Assembly: GCF_009935905.1 (NCBI RefSeq)
Contig: NZ_PREX01000020.1
Coordinates: 1 to 47,797, forward strand
DNA length: 47,797 bases
Direction: 5' to 3'
From: Alkalibacterium sp. MB6
Lineage (GTDB): Bacteria > Bacillota > Bacilli > Lactobacillales > Carnobacteriaceae_A
In this document: positions 11,813-20,362 of the stretch, piece after piece
How the letters are laid out: each line of letters opens with the position of its first letter
Position numbering within the stretch: position 1 is the stretch's first letter
Program-made: the position numbers and the translations under genes
The notes under the pieces: model-generated
What the model was told of the DNA's origin: nothing
Databases searched by the model: none
What the model saw: only the letters and a program-made list of their open reading frames with translations

Positions 11813-12814
11813 ATGACAATAAAAATAGCTATTAATGGGTTTGGTCGTATTGGACGCTTAGCATTTCGCCGTATTAAAGAGTTGAGGGACTCAGAACTAC
11901 AGGTTGTTGCAGTAAATGATTTAACAAATAATGAGGATTTAGCCTACTCTTTAAAATACGATACTGCATATGGGATTTTCCCTTATGATATCGAGGTAAG
12001 AGGCGATTCAATTCTGGTTGATGGCAAAGAAGTTAAAACATTCGAAGAAAAGGATGCCAAAAAACTACCATGGTCCGATTTGGACATTGATATCGTTTTG
12101 GAATGTACAGGCTTCTACACAACTAATGAAAAAGCACAGGCACACATAGACGCTGGAGCTAAAAAAGTAATTATTTCAGCACCAACTAAAGATGAAGAAA
12201 CGAAAGTCGTTGTCTTTGGTGTCAACCAAGAGATTTTGAGTCCAAGTGACAAAATTATTTCCGCCGCTTCCTGTACGACAAATGGTTTAGCCTTAATGAC
12301 AAAAATATTAGTGGACGAGTTTGGGATTCAACGAGGCCTGATGTCAGGATCGCGTGCCTATACAGCGACACAAAACATGCAAGATGCTTCCGGGGGACGT
12401 AAAAGTCGCGCAGGTGCTCAAAATGTCATTCCTGTTACGACTGGCGCTGCCAACGCATTAGGAAAAGTCATTCCAGAGGTTAAAGGGATCATTACGGGTA
12501 CCACCACACGGGTTCCTGTCATTACTGCGGGCTTTGTAGAACTGTTCTCGGTTTTGGATAGAGAGGTAACCGTTGATCAGATTAACGAAGTGATGAAGGC
12601 AGCCGCGAATGATTCATATGGGTACACTGAGGATGAAATTGTTTCCTCCGATGTCGTGGGTGATACACATGGATCCGTTTTTGATGCAACGTTAACAGAA
12701 GTATTAGATGCAAATGGGAGACAATTGGTTAAAACAGTTGCTTGGTATGATAACGAATATGGCTTTGTAAGCAATATGATCCGTCTTGTAGAACACTTTT
12801 CGAAGTTGGTTTAA
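11813..12814 (+). CDS. gap: Type I glyceraldehyde-3-phosphate dehydrogenase, island copy
   Basis: A 333-residue phosphorylating GAPDH, which converts glyceraldehyde-3-phosphate, NAD and phosphate to 1,3-bisphosphoglycerate in glycolysis. It has the NAD-binding INGFGRIGRLA at the N terminus, the catalytic SCTTN with C154, and the usual C-terminal WYDNEYGF. The family appears complete and active. It lies outside any glycolytic cluster, between a copper-binding lipoprotein and copY, and is preceded by CopY-type operators, so copper should induce it. GAPDH is a known target of copper poisoning in other bacteria; a spare or copper-tolerant enzyme is the likely role, which is inference. Confidence 0.93.
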   Translation: MTIKIAINGFGRIGRLAFRRIKELRDSELQVVAVNDLTNNEDLAYSLKYDTAYGIFPYDIEVRGDSILVDGKEVKTFEEKDAKKLPWSDLDIDIVLECTGFYTTNEKAQAHIDAGAKKVIISAPTKDEETKVVVFGVNQEILSPSDKIISAASCTTNGLALMTKILVDEFGIQRGLMSGSRAYTATQNMQDASGGRKSRAGAQNVIPVTTGAANALGKVIPEVKGIITGTTTRVPVITAGFVELFSVLDREVTVDQINEVMKAAANDSYGYTEDEIVSSDVVGDTHGSVFDATLTEVLDANGRQLVKTVAWYDNEYGFVSNMIRLVEHFSKLV

Positions 12815-12917
12815 CTCCTTATTCATCTGATGCCTGGTATCTATATGGAAGGTGCGTGTATCATCTAAAGGTAGATAGGTATTTTTAATGCTTTATATGA
12901 GACGCAATAAAAATTCC

Positions 12918-12968
12918 TTGACAACAACAGTTTACGAGTGTAGACTATGGTTGTAGGTTACGATTGTA
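12918..12968 (+). promoter_or_regulatory. copY promoter with two operator boxes
   Basis: TTGACA at 12918-12923, a 17-base spacer and TAGACT at 12941-12946. TACGAGTGTA (12933-12942) and TACGATTGTA (12959-12968) each differ from TACAnnTGTA at one position in the same place (A to G). Two boxes around the start site match the architecture known for cop operons of enterococci and lactococci. Confidence 0.75.
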
Positions 12969-12992
12969 AATGTAAAAGGGAAGTGAGAAATA

Positions 12993-13439
12993 ATGGTGAT
13001 GAATATCCAAATTAAAATTACAGACGCTGAATGGGAAGTCATGCGGGTTGTTTGGGCACACGGGTCAGTGACCAGTCGAGAAATCATCGAAATTTTAGAG
13101 AGTAAAATGCAATGGAAGGCCCCAACAATCAAAACGTTGATAGGCCGTTTGGTTGAAAAAGGCGCACTGGCTACTTCTCCAGAAGGAAGAAAGTTCATTT
13201 ACACTGCGAAAGTTAGTGAGCAAGAGAGTATGGATGTATACACAGAAGATATCCTTTCTCGGGTTTGTAACAAACATAATGGCAAGGTCATTGCTGATTT
13301 GGTAGAGGAAGCAGCACTGAGCAAAAAGGATATTGCAAGTTTAATGGAACTATTGCAGAAAAAATCAGAAAGCGCTTTGGAAGTAGTTCCGTGTGAATGT
13401 GTAATGGGACAATGTGAATGTCACTTACATCATTCCTAA
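12993..13439 (+). CDS. copY: CopY family copper-responsive repressor
   Basis: A 148-residue repressor of the CopY/BlaI class. Residues 1-75 form the winged helix (AEWEVMRVVWAHG, KTLIGRLVEKGAL). The C terminus carries CECVMGQCEC, the CxCx4CxC motif that binds Zn in the repressing state and Cu(I) on derepression. It should bind the TACAnnTGTA boxes at its own promoter and at three other promoters in the window. An in-frame ATG lies two codons in; either start is possible behind GGGAAGTGAG. It is first in copY-copA-copZ. Confidence 0.93.
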   Translation: MVMNIQIKITDAEWEVMRVVWAHGSVTSREIIEILESKMQWKAPTIKTLIGRLVEKGALATSPEGRKFIYTAKVSEQESMDVYTEDILSRVCNKHNGKVIADLVEEAALSKKDIASLMELLQKKSESALEVVPCECVMGQCECHLHHS

Positions 13440-13454
13440 CAGAGGGGGATAAGA

Positions 13455-15920
13455 ATGGAAAGCAAAGTGTTTAGTATTGAAGGTATGACCTGTGCGTCTT
13501 GTGCGCAGACAGTAGAAAAAGCAGCAAAAAAGGTAAGTGGGGTAACAAAAGCTTCCGTGAACCTAGCAACAGAGAAGTTAAGTATTGAGTACGATGAACC
13601 AACTTTTTCGGTAGAAAATCTACAAAAAGCGGTGGATAATTCAGGGTATGAACTGATTGCCCAAGAGGGAAAGACGCAAACCTTTGCAATTGAAGGGATG
13701 ACCTGCGCATCCTGTGCACAGACAATTGAAAAAGCCGTCGGAAAGTTGTCGGGCGTAGATAAAGCTTCCGTCAATTTAGCGACAGAAAAAATGCAAGTTT
13801 CCTATAACCCGTCGGCAATTTCAGTATCTGATGTGACTGGTGCTGTATCCAATAGTGGTTATGCAGCCGTATTAGAGACTACGGATACTCAAGATCATTC
13901 ACGAGCAGAGAAGCGTGAGAAAAAAGAAAAAAGAATGAAGCAACTTTTAAATCGCTTTTGGGTATCAATTATATTTACGGTTCCTTTATTGATTATATCC
14001 ATGGGTCATATGGTAGGCATGCCACTACCAAATATCATTGACCCAATGACAAATCCATTAAATATGTCTCTTTTACAAACTATTTTGACAGTGCCGATTA
14101 TGGTAGTGAGCTGGGAATATTTTCAGAAAGGATTTAAAAGCTTGTTTAAAGGGCACCCCAATATGGATTCTCTGATTGCGCTTGGTACGGCTGCCGCGTT
14201 CGTCTACAGCCTTGCTGCGACAATCGGGACAGGCCTGGGTTACGGCAACTTTTCCGATTTACTTTATTATGAAGTAACTGGAGTTATCTTGGCGCTCCAT
14301 ACATTAGGGCTATTTTTAGAAGAACGCTCAAAGGGGCAAATGTCCTCAGCTATTGAAAAATTAGTTAACTTGGCTCCTAAAACAGCTCGAGTAATACGTA
14401 ATGGTGTGGAACAAGAGATTACTGTGGACGAAGTCGCTTTAGGAGATGTTATTCGAGTTCGTCCGGGAGAAAGTATGCCTGTAGATGGTGTTGTTGTTGA
14501 GGGACGCACTTCAGTCGATGAATCAATGCTGACAGGAGAAAGTATCCCCGTGGAAAAGAAAAGTGGAGACGAGGTTATTGGGGCTAGTATCAATAAAAAT
14601 GGTTCCATTGATTACCGCGCGACTCGAGTGGGAAGTGATACAACTCTATCTCAAATCATAAAATTAGTAGAAGATGCTCAAGGGTCTAAAGCACCCATTG
14701 CTCGAATGGCCGATATCATTACCGGATATTTCGTACCGATTGTTATAGCATTAGGCGTTTTAGCAGGGATTGCTTGGTTAATTGCAGGTCAATCTGGTAT
14801 ATTTGCTTTATCCGTTATCATAACAACCCTTGTCATTGCTTGTCCATGTGCCTTAGGTTTGGCGACTCCAACAAGTATTATGGTTGGAACCGGAAAAGGG
14901 GCAGAACATGGTGTCTTGATAAAAAGTGGTGAGGCGTTAGAAACCACTCATAATTTAGACACGATTGTATTTGATAAAACAGGGACACTGACAGAAGGGA
15001 AACCTATCGTGACGGATGTTTTGGTAACTCCTCTTATTACTAAAGAAAATCTTTTATATTATGCAGCTTCCGGTGAAACAGGTTCTGAACACCCATTAGG
15101 CGAAGCCATCGTACAGAAATCAAAAGAAGAGAACATGACATTAGCTAAACCAGATCATTTTGAAGCGATTCCTGGACACGGGATTCGAGTTGAAATTGAG
15201 GGCAAAGATATGTACATTGGAAACCGTAAACTGATGCTAGAGCAAAAGATTGATTTATCAAGCATGGAAAAAGAATCCGATCGTTTAGCAGACGAAGGAA
15301 AAACACCGATGTATCTCTCTGTTGATGGAGAACTAGCTGGAATTATCGCAGTAGCTGACACACTCAAGGAAAATAGTATGAAGGCTGTTAAAGAACTTAG
15401 AAGACGCGGTGTTGAAGTAATCATGATTACTGGAGATAACAAACGTACAGCCAAAGCGATTGCTAAGCAAGTGGGTATAGACAGTGTATTAAGTGAAGTA
15501 TTACCTGAAGATAAAGCAGAGGAAGTCAAAAAACTACAAGAGGCAGGCAAGAAGGTAGCGATGGTTGGAGACGGCATTAACGATGCACCCGCATTAGCTC
15601 AAGCAGATATCGGAATTGCAGTTGGGTCAGGTACGGACGTGGCGATAGAATCAGCTGATATTGTCCTAATGCGTAACGATTTAACGGCTGTATTGACTGC
15701 GATTGATTTAAGTCATACAACGCTACGAAACATTAAACAAAACTTGTTCTGGGCTTTTGCTTACAACCTTGTAGGTATTCCAGTTGCGATGGGTCTCTTG
15801 TATATTTTTGGCGGACCATTGATGAGTCCAATGTTTGCGGCAGTCGCCATGAGTTTCAGTTCCGTATCGGTCTTGCTCAATGCTTTACGGTTAAGACGAT
15901 TCAAACCAGCAGTTGTTTAG
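13455..15920 (+). CDS. copA: Cu(I)-exporting P1B-type ATPase CopA
   Basis: An 821-residue P1B-1 ATPase that pumps Cu(I) out of the cytoplasm. Two N-terminal HMA domains each carry GMTCASC (Cys 13/16 and 84/87). Eight membrane segments follow, with the transport motif CPC at 463-465, the TGES actuator loop, the phosphorylated Asp in DKTGT at 507, the SEHPL nucleotide-binding motif and [10 protein letters not shown]. Nothing is missing. It starts 15 bases after copY stops, with an AGAGGGGG site. Copper is presumably delivered by the CopZ gene just downstream. Confidence 0.96.
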   Translation: MESKVFSIEGMTCASCAQTVEKAAKKVSGVTKASVNLATEKLSIEYDEPTFSVENLQKAVDNSGYELIAQEGKTQTFAIEGMTCASCAQTIEKAVGKLSGVDKASVNLATEKMQVSYNPSAISVSDVTGAVSNSGYAAVLETTDTQDHSRAEKREKKEKRMKQLLNRFWVSIIFTVPLLIISMGHMVGMPLPNIIDPMTNPLNMSLLQTILTVPIMVVSWEYFQKGFKSLFKGHPNMDSLIALGTAAAFVYSLAATIGTGLGYGNFSDLLYYEVTGVILALHTLGLFLEERSKGQMSSAIEKLVNLAPKTARVIRNGVEQEITVDEVALGDVIRVRPGESMPVDGVVVEGRTSVDESMLTGESIPVEKKSGDEVIGASINKNGSIDYRATRVGSDTTLSQIIKLVEDAQGSKAPIARMADIITGYFVPIVIALGVLAGIAWLIAGQSGIFALSVIITTLVIACPCALGLATPTSIMVGTGKGAEHGVLIKSGEALETTHNLDTIVFDKTGTLTEGKPIVTDVLVTPLITKENLLYYAASGETGSEHPLGEAIVQKSKEENMTLAKPDHFEAIPGHGIRVEIEGKDMYIGNRKLMLEQKIDLSSMEKESDRLADEGKTPMYLSVDGELAGIIAVADTLKENSMKAVKELRRRGVEVIMITGDNKRTAKAIAKQVGIDSVLSEVLPEDKAEEVKKLQEAGKKVAMVGDGINDAPALAQADIGIAVGSGTDVAIESADIVLMRNDLTAVLTAIDLSHTTLRNIKQNLFWAFAYNLVGIPVAMGLLYIFGGPLMSPMFAAVAMSFSSVSVLLNALRLRRFKPAVV

Positions 15921-16001
15921 AAAACACGTAGCTTATCTGGGATTTAAACTTCTTCCTATTCTATATAATAGGAGAAGATAAAAAAAAAGGGGAATAAAAT
16001 A

Positions 16002-16205
16002 ATGAAAAAAGAAGTCTTATTAGATGGCGTAAAATGTGCAGGTTGTGCGAACACGGTGCAAGAAAGATTTTCAGCTATTGAAGGGGTTGAATCTGTAGAG
16101 GTTGATTTAGCGACTAAAAAAGCAGTACTGGAAAGTCAAACAGAGATTGATACCGAAACACTCAATGCTGCGCTAGCCGATACGAAATATTCTTTAGTGA
16201 AATAG
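16002..16205 (+). CDS. copZ: Copper chaperone CopZ
   Basis: A 67-residue single HMA domain with VKCAGCA at residues 10-16. The Met usual before the first Cys is replaced by Lys-Cys context (GVKCAGC), a common variation in CopZ. It would carry Cu(I) to CopA and to CopY for derepression. The 80-base gap after copA contains a small hairpin (about 15951-15978) without a T tract, so copZ is probably cotranscribed. A strong terminator follows it. Confidence 0.9.
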   Translation: MKKEVLLDGVKCAGCANTVQERFSAIEGVESVEVDLATKKAVLESQTEIDTETLNAALADTKYSLVK

Positions 16206-16252
16206 AAACGAACTATAATTAGTGCAAATGTCACACGTATATTCATAAGACG

Positions 16253-16296
16253 GACCTCACATTTTTATATCAAGAAGAAAAAGTGAGGTCTTTTTT
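16253..16296 (+). terminator. Terminator after copZ
   Basis: GACCTCAC at 16253-16260 pairs with GTGAGGTC at 16283-16290, extended inside by TTTTT and AAAAA, then six T residues. It lies directly before copB, so copB would depend on read-through or on a promoter that I cannot identify. Confidence 0.88.
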
Positions 16297-16317
16297 AGAA
16301 ATTTAGGAGGAGCGTAT

Positions 16318-18438
16318 ATGGGTAATAAACACAGCAATCATTCGTCGCATAAACATACCGCGGACAATAAAATGAACCATAGCAAGATGGACCATAGTAC
16401 GATGGATCACGGCAAGATGGACCATAGTCAGATGGATCACAGCAAGATGGATCATAGTGCGATGGATCACAGTGAAATGGATCATGGCGCAATGGGAGGG
16501 CATGCCCACCACCATCACGGTAGCTTTAAGGAGATTTTCTTGAAGTCACTCCCATTAGGAATTGCAATCTTACTCATTACTCCTATGATGGATATTCAGT
16601 TGCCTTTCCAAATTATCTTTCCTTATGCAGACGTTGTAGCAGTTGTATTGGCAACAATTCTATACATTTATGGCGGAAAACCATTCTACATGGGTGCGAA
16701 AGATGAGTTTAATTCAAAAGCTCCAGGCATGATGTCCTTGATTACTTTGGGAATAACGGTTTCTTATGCCTATAGTGTTTACGCAGTGGCCACTCGCTAT
16801 GTGACCGGAGAACATGTCATGGACTTCTTCTTTGAGTTTGCAACGTTACTTTTAATCATGTTATTAGGACACTGGATTGAAATGAAGGCATTGGGTGAAG
16901 CAGGGGATGCGCAAAAAGCTCTAGCAGAATTATTGCCAAAAGACGCTCATGTTGTTTTAGAAGATGATTCGATTGAAACTCGTCCTGTGTCTGAACTTCA
17001 GGTTGGAGATGTTATCCGTGTTCAAGCAGGAGAAAATGTTCCAGCTGATGGTATCATTATTCGCGGAGAATCCCGTGTAAACGAGGCCCTCTTAACAGGT
17101 GAATCTAAGCCAATCGAAAAGAATGTTAAAGATCAAGTCATTGGTGGGTCAACAAATGGTAGTGGTGTCCTATATGTAGAAGTAACAGAAACAGGGGATA
17201 AGTCCTTTATCTCACAAGTACAAACATTAATTAGCCAAGCACAAAGCCAACCATCTCGAGCAGAGAATGTGGCTCACAAAGTAGCTAGCTGGTTGTTCTC
17301 CATTGCCGTTGTAGTATCTTTAATCGCTCTAATAGTCTGGATGATCATTGCGGACCTACCCACAGCCGTTATCTTTACTGTGACTACGTTAGTTATTGCC
17401 TGCCCACATGCTTTGGGTCTTGCTATTCCCTTGGTAGTATCACGTAGTACTAGTTTGGGTGCAAGCCGAGGATTACTGGTTAAAAATAGAGAAGCTTTGG
17501 AATTAACTACTAAAGCGGATGTTATGGTATTGGATAAAACAGGTACTTTAACAACTGGTGAATTTAAAGTGTTGGACGTCACTGTTTTGAGTGATAAATA
17601 TTCTGAAGAAGAAATTACAGGCTTGTTGGCGGGTATAGAGGCGGGCTCCAGTCACCCGATTGCCCAATCGATTGTGAACCACGCTGAAGCGAAAGGCATT
17701 AAGTCAGTTTCCTTTGACTCCATTGAAATCGTTTCGGGAGCAGGAATAGAAGGGGAGGCGAACGGCCACCACTATCAATTAATCAGCCAAAAGGCATACG
17801 GAAAAGCATTGCGTATGGATATTCCGAAAGGCGCCACTTTAAGTATCCTTGTAGAAAATAATGAAGCAATCGGCGCTGTCGCATTGGGGGATGAACTGAA
17901 AGAAACCAGCAGAAACTTGATCGAGGCGCTGAAAAAATATGGTATTGAACCACTCATGGCTACTGGTGATAACGAGAAAGCCGCACAAGGGGTCGCAGAA
18001 ATTTTAGGTATTCAATACAAAGCCAATCAATCGCCAGAAGATAAATATAACTTGGTAGAATCAATGAAAAATCAAGGTAAAACAGTCATTATGGTTGGTG
18101 ACGGCGTTAATGATGCACCCTCCCTAGCGATGGCAGACGTAGGGGTTGCAATCGGAGCTGGAACGCAAGTAGCTTTGGATTCTGCGGATGTTATCCTTAC
18201 TCAGTCTGATCCAGGGGATATTGAATCCTTTATCGAGTTAGCAAACAAGACGACACGTAAAATGAAACAAAACTTGGTATGGGGAGCAGGCTACAATTTT
18301 ATCGCGATTCCAATTGCTGCTGGCCTCCTTGCTCCTATCGGCATTACCTTGGGTCCGGCCTTCGGCGCCGTCCTCATGTCCTTATCGACCGTTATTGTTG
18401 CCATCAATGCTATGACATTGAAATTAGAGCCAAAATAA
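16318..18438 (+). CDS. copB: CopB-type copper/silver P1B-3 ATPase
   Basis: A 706-residue P1B-3 ATPase, probably exporting Cu. In place of HMA domains it has a His/Met-rich tail: residues 18-60 are a run of MxH repeats (MDHS, MDHG, MNHS), ending in HAHHHHG. The membrane motif is CPH at 362-364, diagnostic of CopB. The phosphorylated Asp is D406 in DKTGT, and TGES, SSHPI and GDGVNDAPSL are present. The tail is encoded by near-identical 12-15 base units (16370-16500) that could expand or contract by slippage. AGGAGG precedes the ATG. Confidence 0.95.
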   Translation: MGNKHSNHSSHKHTADNKMNHSKMDHSTMDHGKMDHSQMDHSKMDHSAMDHSEMDHGAMGGHAHHHHGSFKEIFLKSLPLGIAILLITPMMDIQLPFQIIFPYADVVAVVLATILYIYGGKPFYMGAKDEFNSKAPGMMSLITLGITVSYAYSVYAVATRYVTGEHVMDFFFEFATLLLIMLLGHWIEMKALGEAGDAQKALAELLPKDAHVVLEDDSIETRPVSELQVGDVIRVQAGENVPADGIIIRGESRVNEALLTGESKPIEKNVKDQVIGGSTNGSGVLYVEVTETGDKSFISQVQTLISQAQSQPSRAENVAHKVASWLFSIAVVVSLIALIVWMIIADLPTAVIFTVTTLVIACPHALGLAIPLVVSRSTSLGASRGLLVKNREALELTTKADVMVLDKTGTLTTGEFKVLDVTVLSDKYSEEEITGLLAGIEAGSSHPIAQSIVNHAEAKGIKSVSFDSIEIVSGAGIEGEANGHHYQLISQKAYGKALRMDIPKGATLSILVENNEAIGAVALGDELKETSRNLIEALKKYGIEPLMATGDNEKAAQGVAEILGIQYKANQSPEDKYNLVESMKNQGKTVIMVGDGVNDAPSLAMADVGVAIGAGTQVALDSADVILTQSDPGDIESFIELANKTTRKMKQNLVWGAGYNFIAIPIAAGLLAPIGITLGPAFGAVLMSLSTVIVAINAMTLKLEPK

Positions 18439-18504
18439 ACAGTTATTTGGCACATGAAATAATTGAATGACCTTATCGTGTAAAAATACAATAGTTTCAC
18501 AGGA

Positions 18505-18548
18505 AAGGAAGAGATGGAATAATTTAAAAAATCATCTCTTCCTTTTTT
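18505..18548 (+). terminator. Terminator after copB
   Basis: GGAAGAGATG at 18507-18516 pairs with CATCTCTTCC at 18533-18542, followed by six T residues. Confidence 0.88.
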
Positions 18549-18569
18549 AGTTTATAAGGAGGAAAAATT

Positions 18570-19190
18570 ATGAGGCTGGTCCTTTTAGGGTTACCCGGTG
18601 CTGGGAAAGGCACTCAAGCTAAAAGAATCGCAGAGAAGTACCACCTGACGGCTATTTCAACTGGTGAAATGTTACGAGAAGCAGCCAAGGAGAAAGATAC
18701 ATTCGGACTCAGAGTGCAAGAATATATGAATAAAGGAGAGCTAGTTCCAGATGAGTGGATAAACTCATTGGTTAAGAGTCGCTTACAAGAAAAAGATGTT
18801 GAAAATGGCTTTGTTCTGGATGGTTACCCACGTACCCTACATCAAGCAAAAGTGCTCGAAGCTTACCTACAAAGTCAAAATCAGAATTTAGACGCTGTTT
18901 TCTTTTTAGATGTAAGTCAGGATACGTTAAGACATCGGTTAGCGCAACGAGGGAATCTTCGTTCAAAAGAAAAACAAGGAAATTCCCAAATCGAAGCAAA
19001 AAGGGAAAAAATTCGACTGGATGACAAACCAGAAGTGATTGAAAATAGGCTACACATTAATAAGGAATTAATGGAATCACTTATTCACTTCTACAAGGAG
19101 CAAAATCTGCTTTACGTTATCAATGGTGAAGGGGATTTTGACAATGTGTTTGACAATATAAATGAGGGTTTATTGTCTGTAAACAAATAA
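18570..19190 (+). CDS. adk: Adenylate kinase paralogue with a reduced LID
   Basis: A 206-residue nucleoside monophosphate kinase, expected to interconvert ATP, AMP and ADP. The P-loop is GLPGAGKGTQ at residues 7-16, the AMP-binding STGEMLRE is near residue 31, and DGYPRT is at about 84-89. The region that normally forms the LID (after LAQRGN) lacks both the zinc cysteines and the usual aromatic/proline pattern, and is a short Lys/Glu/Arg-rich stretch leading into LDDKPEVIENRL. Housekeeping adk sits in the ribosomal protein cluster, so this is an extra copy carried by the copper island. GGAGG precedes the ATG, 20 bases after the copB terminator; I see no promoter of its own. Confidence 0.85.
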   Translation: MRLVLLGLPGAGKGTQAKRIAEKYHLTAISTGEMLREAAKEKDTFGLRVQEYMNKGELVPDEWINSLVKSRLQEKDVENGFVLDGYPRTLHQAKVLEAYLQSQNQNLDAVFFLDVSQDTLRHRLAQRGNLRSKEKQGNSQIEAKREKIRLDDKPEVIENRLHINKELMESLIHFYKEQNLLYVINGEGDFDNVFDNINEGLLSVNK

Positions 19191-19261
19191 CTACACAAAT
19201 TGAACTTAAATTATGTGATTTAAAACAATTAACTAATGTAAGCTATGAAGGGGATTGAAGA

Positions 19262-20098
19262 ATGAATGTTTTACTTAATGTAATCGATCCAGTTGCTATT
19301 TCAATTGGCCCGATAAAAATTTATTGGTACGGAATTATTATTGCTCTAGCGATGCTGATCGGCATTTCATTAGCTACAAAGGAAGCTCAAAAACTGGGAC
19401 TTGAAGAAGATACCATGGTAGATATGGCATTATGGGCCATACCAATTGGCTTTATCGGTGCCCGACTTTATTACGTTTTATTCAAATGGGACTACTATAT
19501 ACAGAATCCGAGTGAAATCATCGCCATCTGGAATGGTGGAATTGCCATTTATGGGGGGCTAATTGCGGGTGGTCTCGCAGTATACTGGTTTGCAAGAAGA
19601 AAGAAAATGACGCTAACTCTTTTACTAGACATACTGGCACCTAGTGTCCTCCTAGCTCAATCGATTGGTCGCTGGGGAAATTTTATCAATCAAGAGGCCC
19701 ACGGTGGAGCAGTGAGTCGCCAATTTTTAGAAACTCTTTATTTACCAGAGTTTATTATTGAACAGATGAACATCAACGGTACCTATTACCACCCGACATT
19801 TTTGTATGAATCGTTATGGAGTTTATTAGGTTTTATACTTCTTATTATCCTAAGGAATCAGAAAGGCCTATTACGTCGAGGAGAAGTTGCTCTTAGTTAT
19901 GTCATCTGGTATTCATTTGGACGTTTTTTTATAGAAGGCATGCGCACCGATAGTTTGTGGATTGGGGATATTATGCGAGCTTCCCAAGTGCTATCACTCG
20001 TGCTGTTTATTAGCGCAATCGTGCTCTGGATTTATCGTCGGAGAGATTACCCATCAAAACCCTTTTACTCAGAAAGCCTAAAACTGTCTAAAAAGTAA
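19262..20098 (+). CDS. lgt: Prolipoprotein diacylglyceryl transferase, first island copy
   Basis: A 278-residue integral membrane enzyme that transfers diacylglycerol from phosphatidylglycerol to the lipobox cysteine of prolipoproteins. About seven membrane segments are visible. The Lgt signature GRWGNFINQEAHGG is near residue 137, and the YHPTFLYESLW and SFGRFFIEGMRTDSLW motifs with their conserved Arg and Glu are present. The housekeeping lgt of Firmicutes is normally beside hprK; this copy is next to a multicopper oxidase gene. A second paralogue lies at 24385-25206. GGGGATTG precedes the ATG. Likely substrates include the YdhK-like lipoprotein of the island. Confidence 0.93.
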   Translation: MNVLLNVIDPVAISIGPIKIYWYGIIIALAMLIGISLATKEAQKLGLEEDTMVDMALWAIPIGFIGARLYYVLFKWDYYIQNPSEIIAIWNGGIAIYGGLIAGGLAVYWFARRKKMTLTLLLDILAPSVLLAQSIGRWGNFINQEAHGGAVSRQFLETLYLPEFIIEQMNINGTYYHPTFLYESLWSLLGFILLIILRNQKGLLRRGEVALSYVIWYSFGRFFIEGMRTDSLWIGDIMRASQVLSLVLFISAIVLWIYRRRDYPSKPFYSESLKLSKK

Positions 20099-20195
20099 AA
20101 AGTTCAAATATAAGTATTTAATTAGTCAGGAGGAAATAACGGTTGAGTCATTGTTTTAATTGGTTGAATCAACTTGGGATTAGTTCATTTCTTGG

Positions 20196-20252
20196 TTGAC
20201 GCTGCTTACTGATGAGTATAAAATAACTATGCGATAAGCAATTACATTTGTA
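20196..20252 (+). promoter_or_regulatory. Multicopper oxidase promoter with CopY box
   Basis: TTGACG at 20196-20201, a 17-base spacer and TAAAAT at 20219-20224. A perfect CopY operator, TACATTTGTA, is at 20243-20252, past the predicted start. It should place the oxidase gene, and possibly the two-component genes behind it, under CopY. The leader before the oxidase is about 110 bases. Confidence 0.7.
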
Positions 20253-20362
20253 AACGGTTATTAGTAGTTACTTTTAAGTTGATAGAAGCATAAAGAGTAT
20301 TGCCTTAACCTTCTGATAGAACCCATAAGAATAGAATTCTCGTGGAGACAAGGAGAATTTAT

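Noticed and set aside
15155..15577. A 140-codon reverse frame inside copA
   Set aside because: Shadow of the P and N domains of CopA; no ribosome-binding site and no family.
16370..16500. A CRISPR-like array suggested by short regular repeats
   Set aside because: The repeats are in-frame codons for the MxH tail of CopB, without spacers; no CRISPR array or cas gene was seen anywhere in the window.
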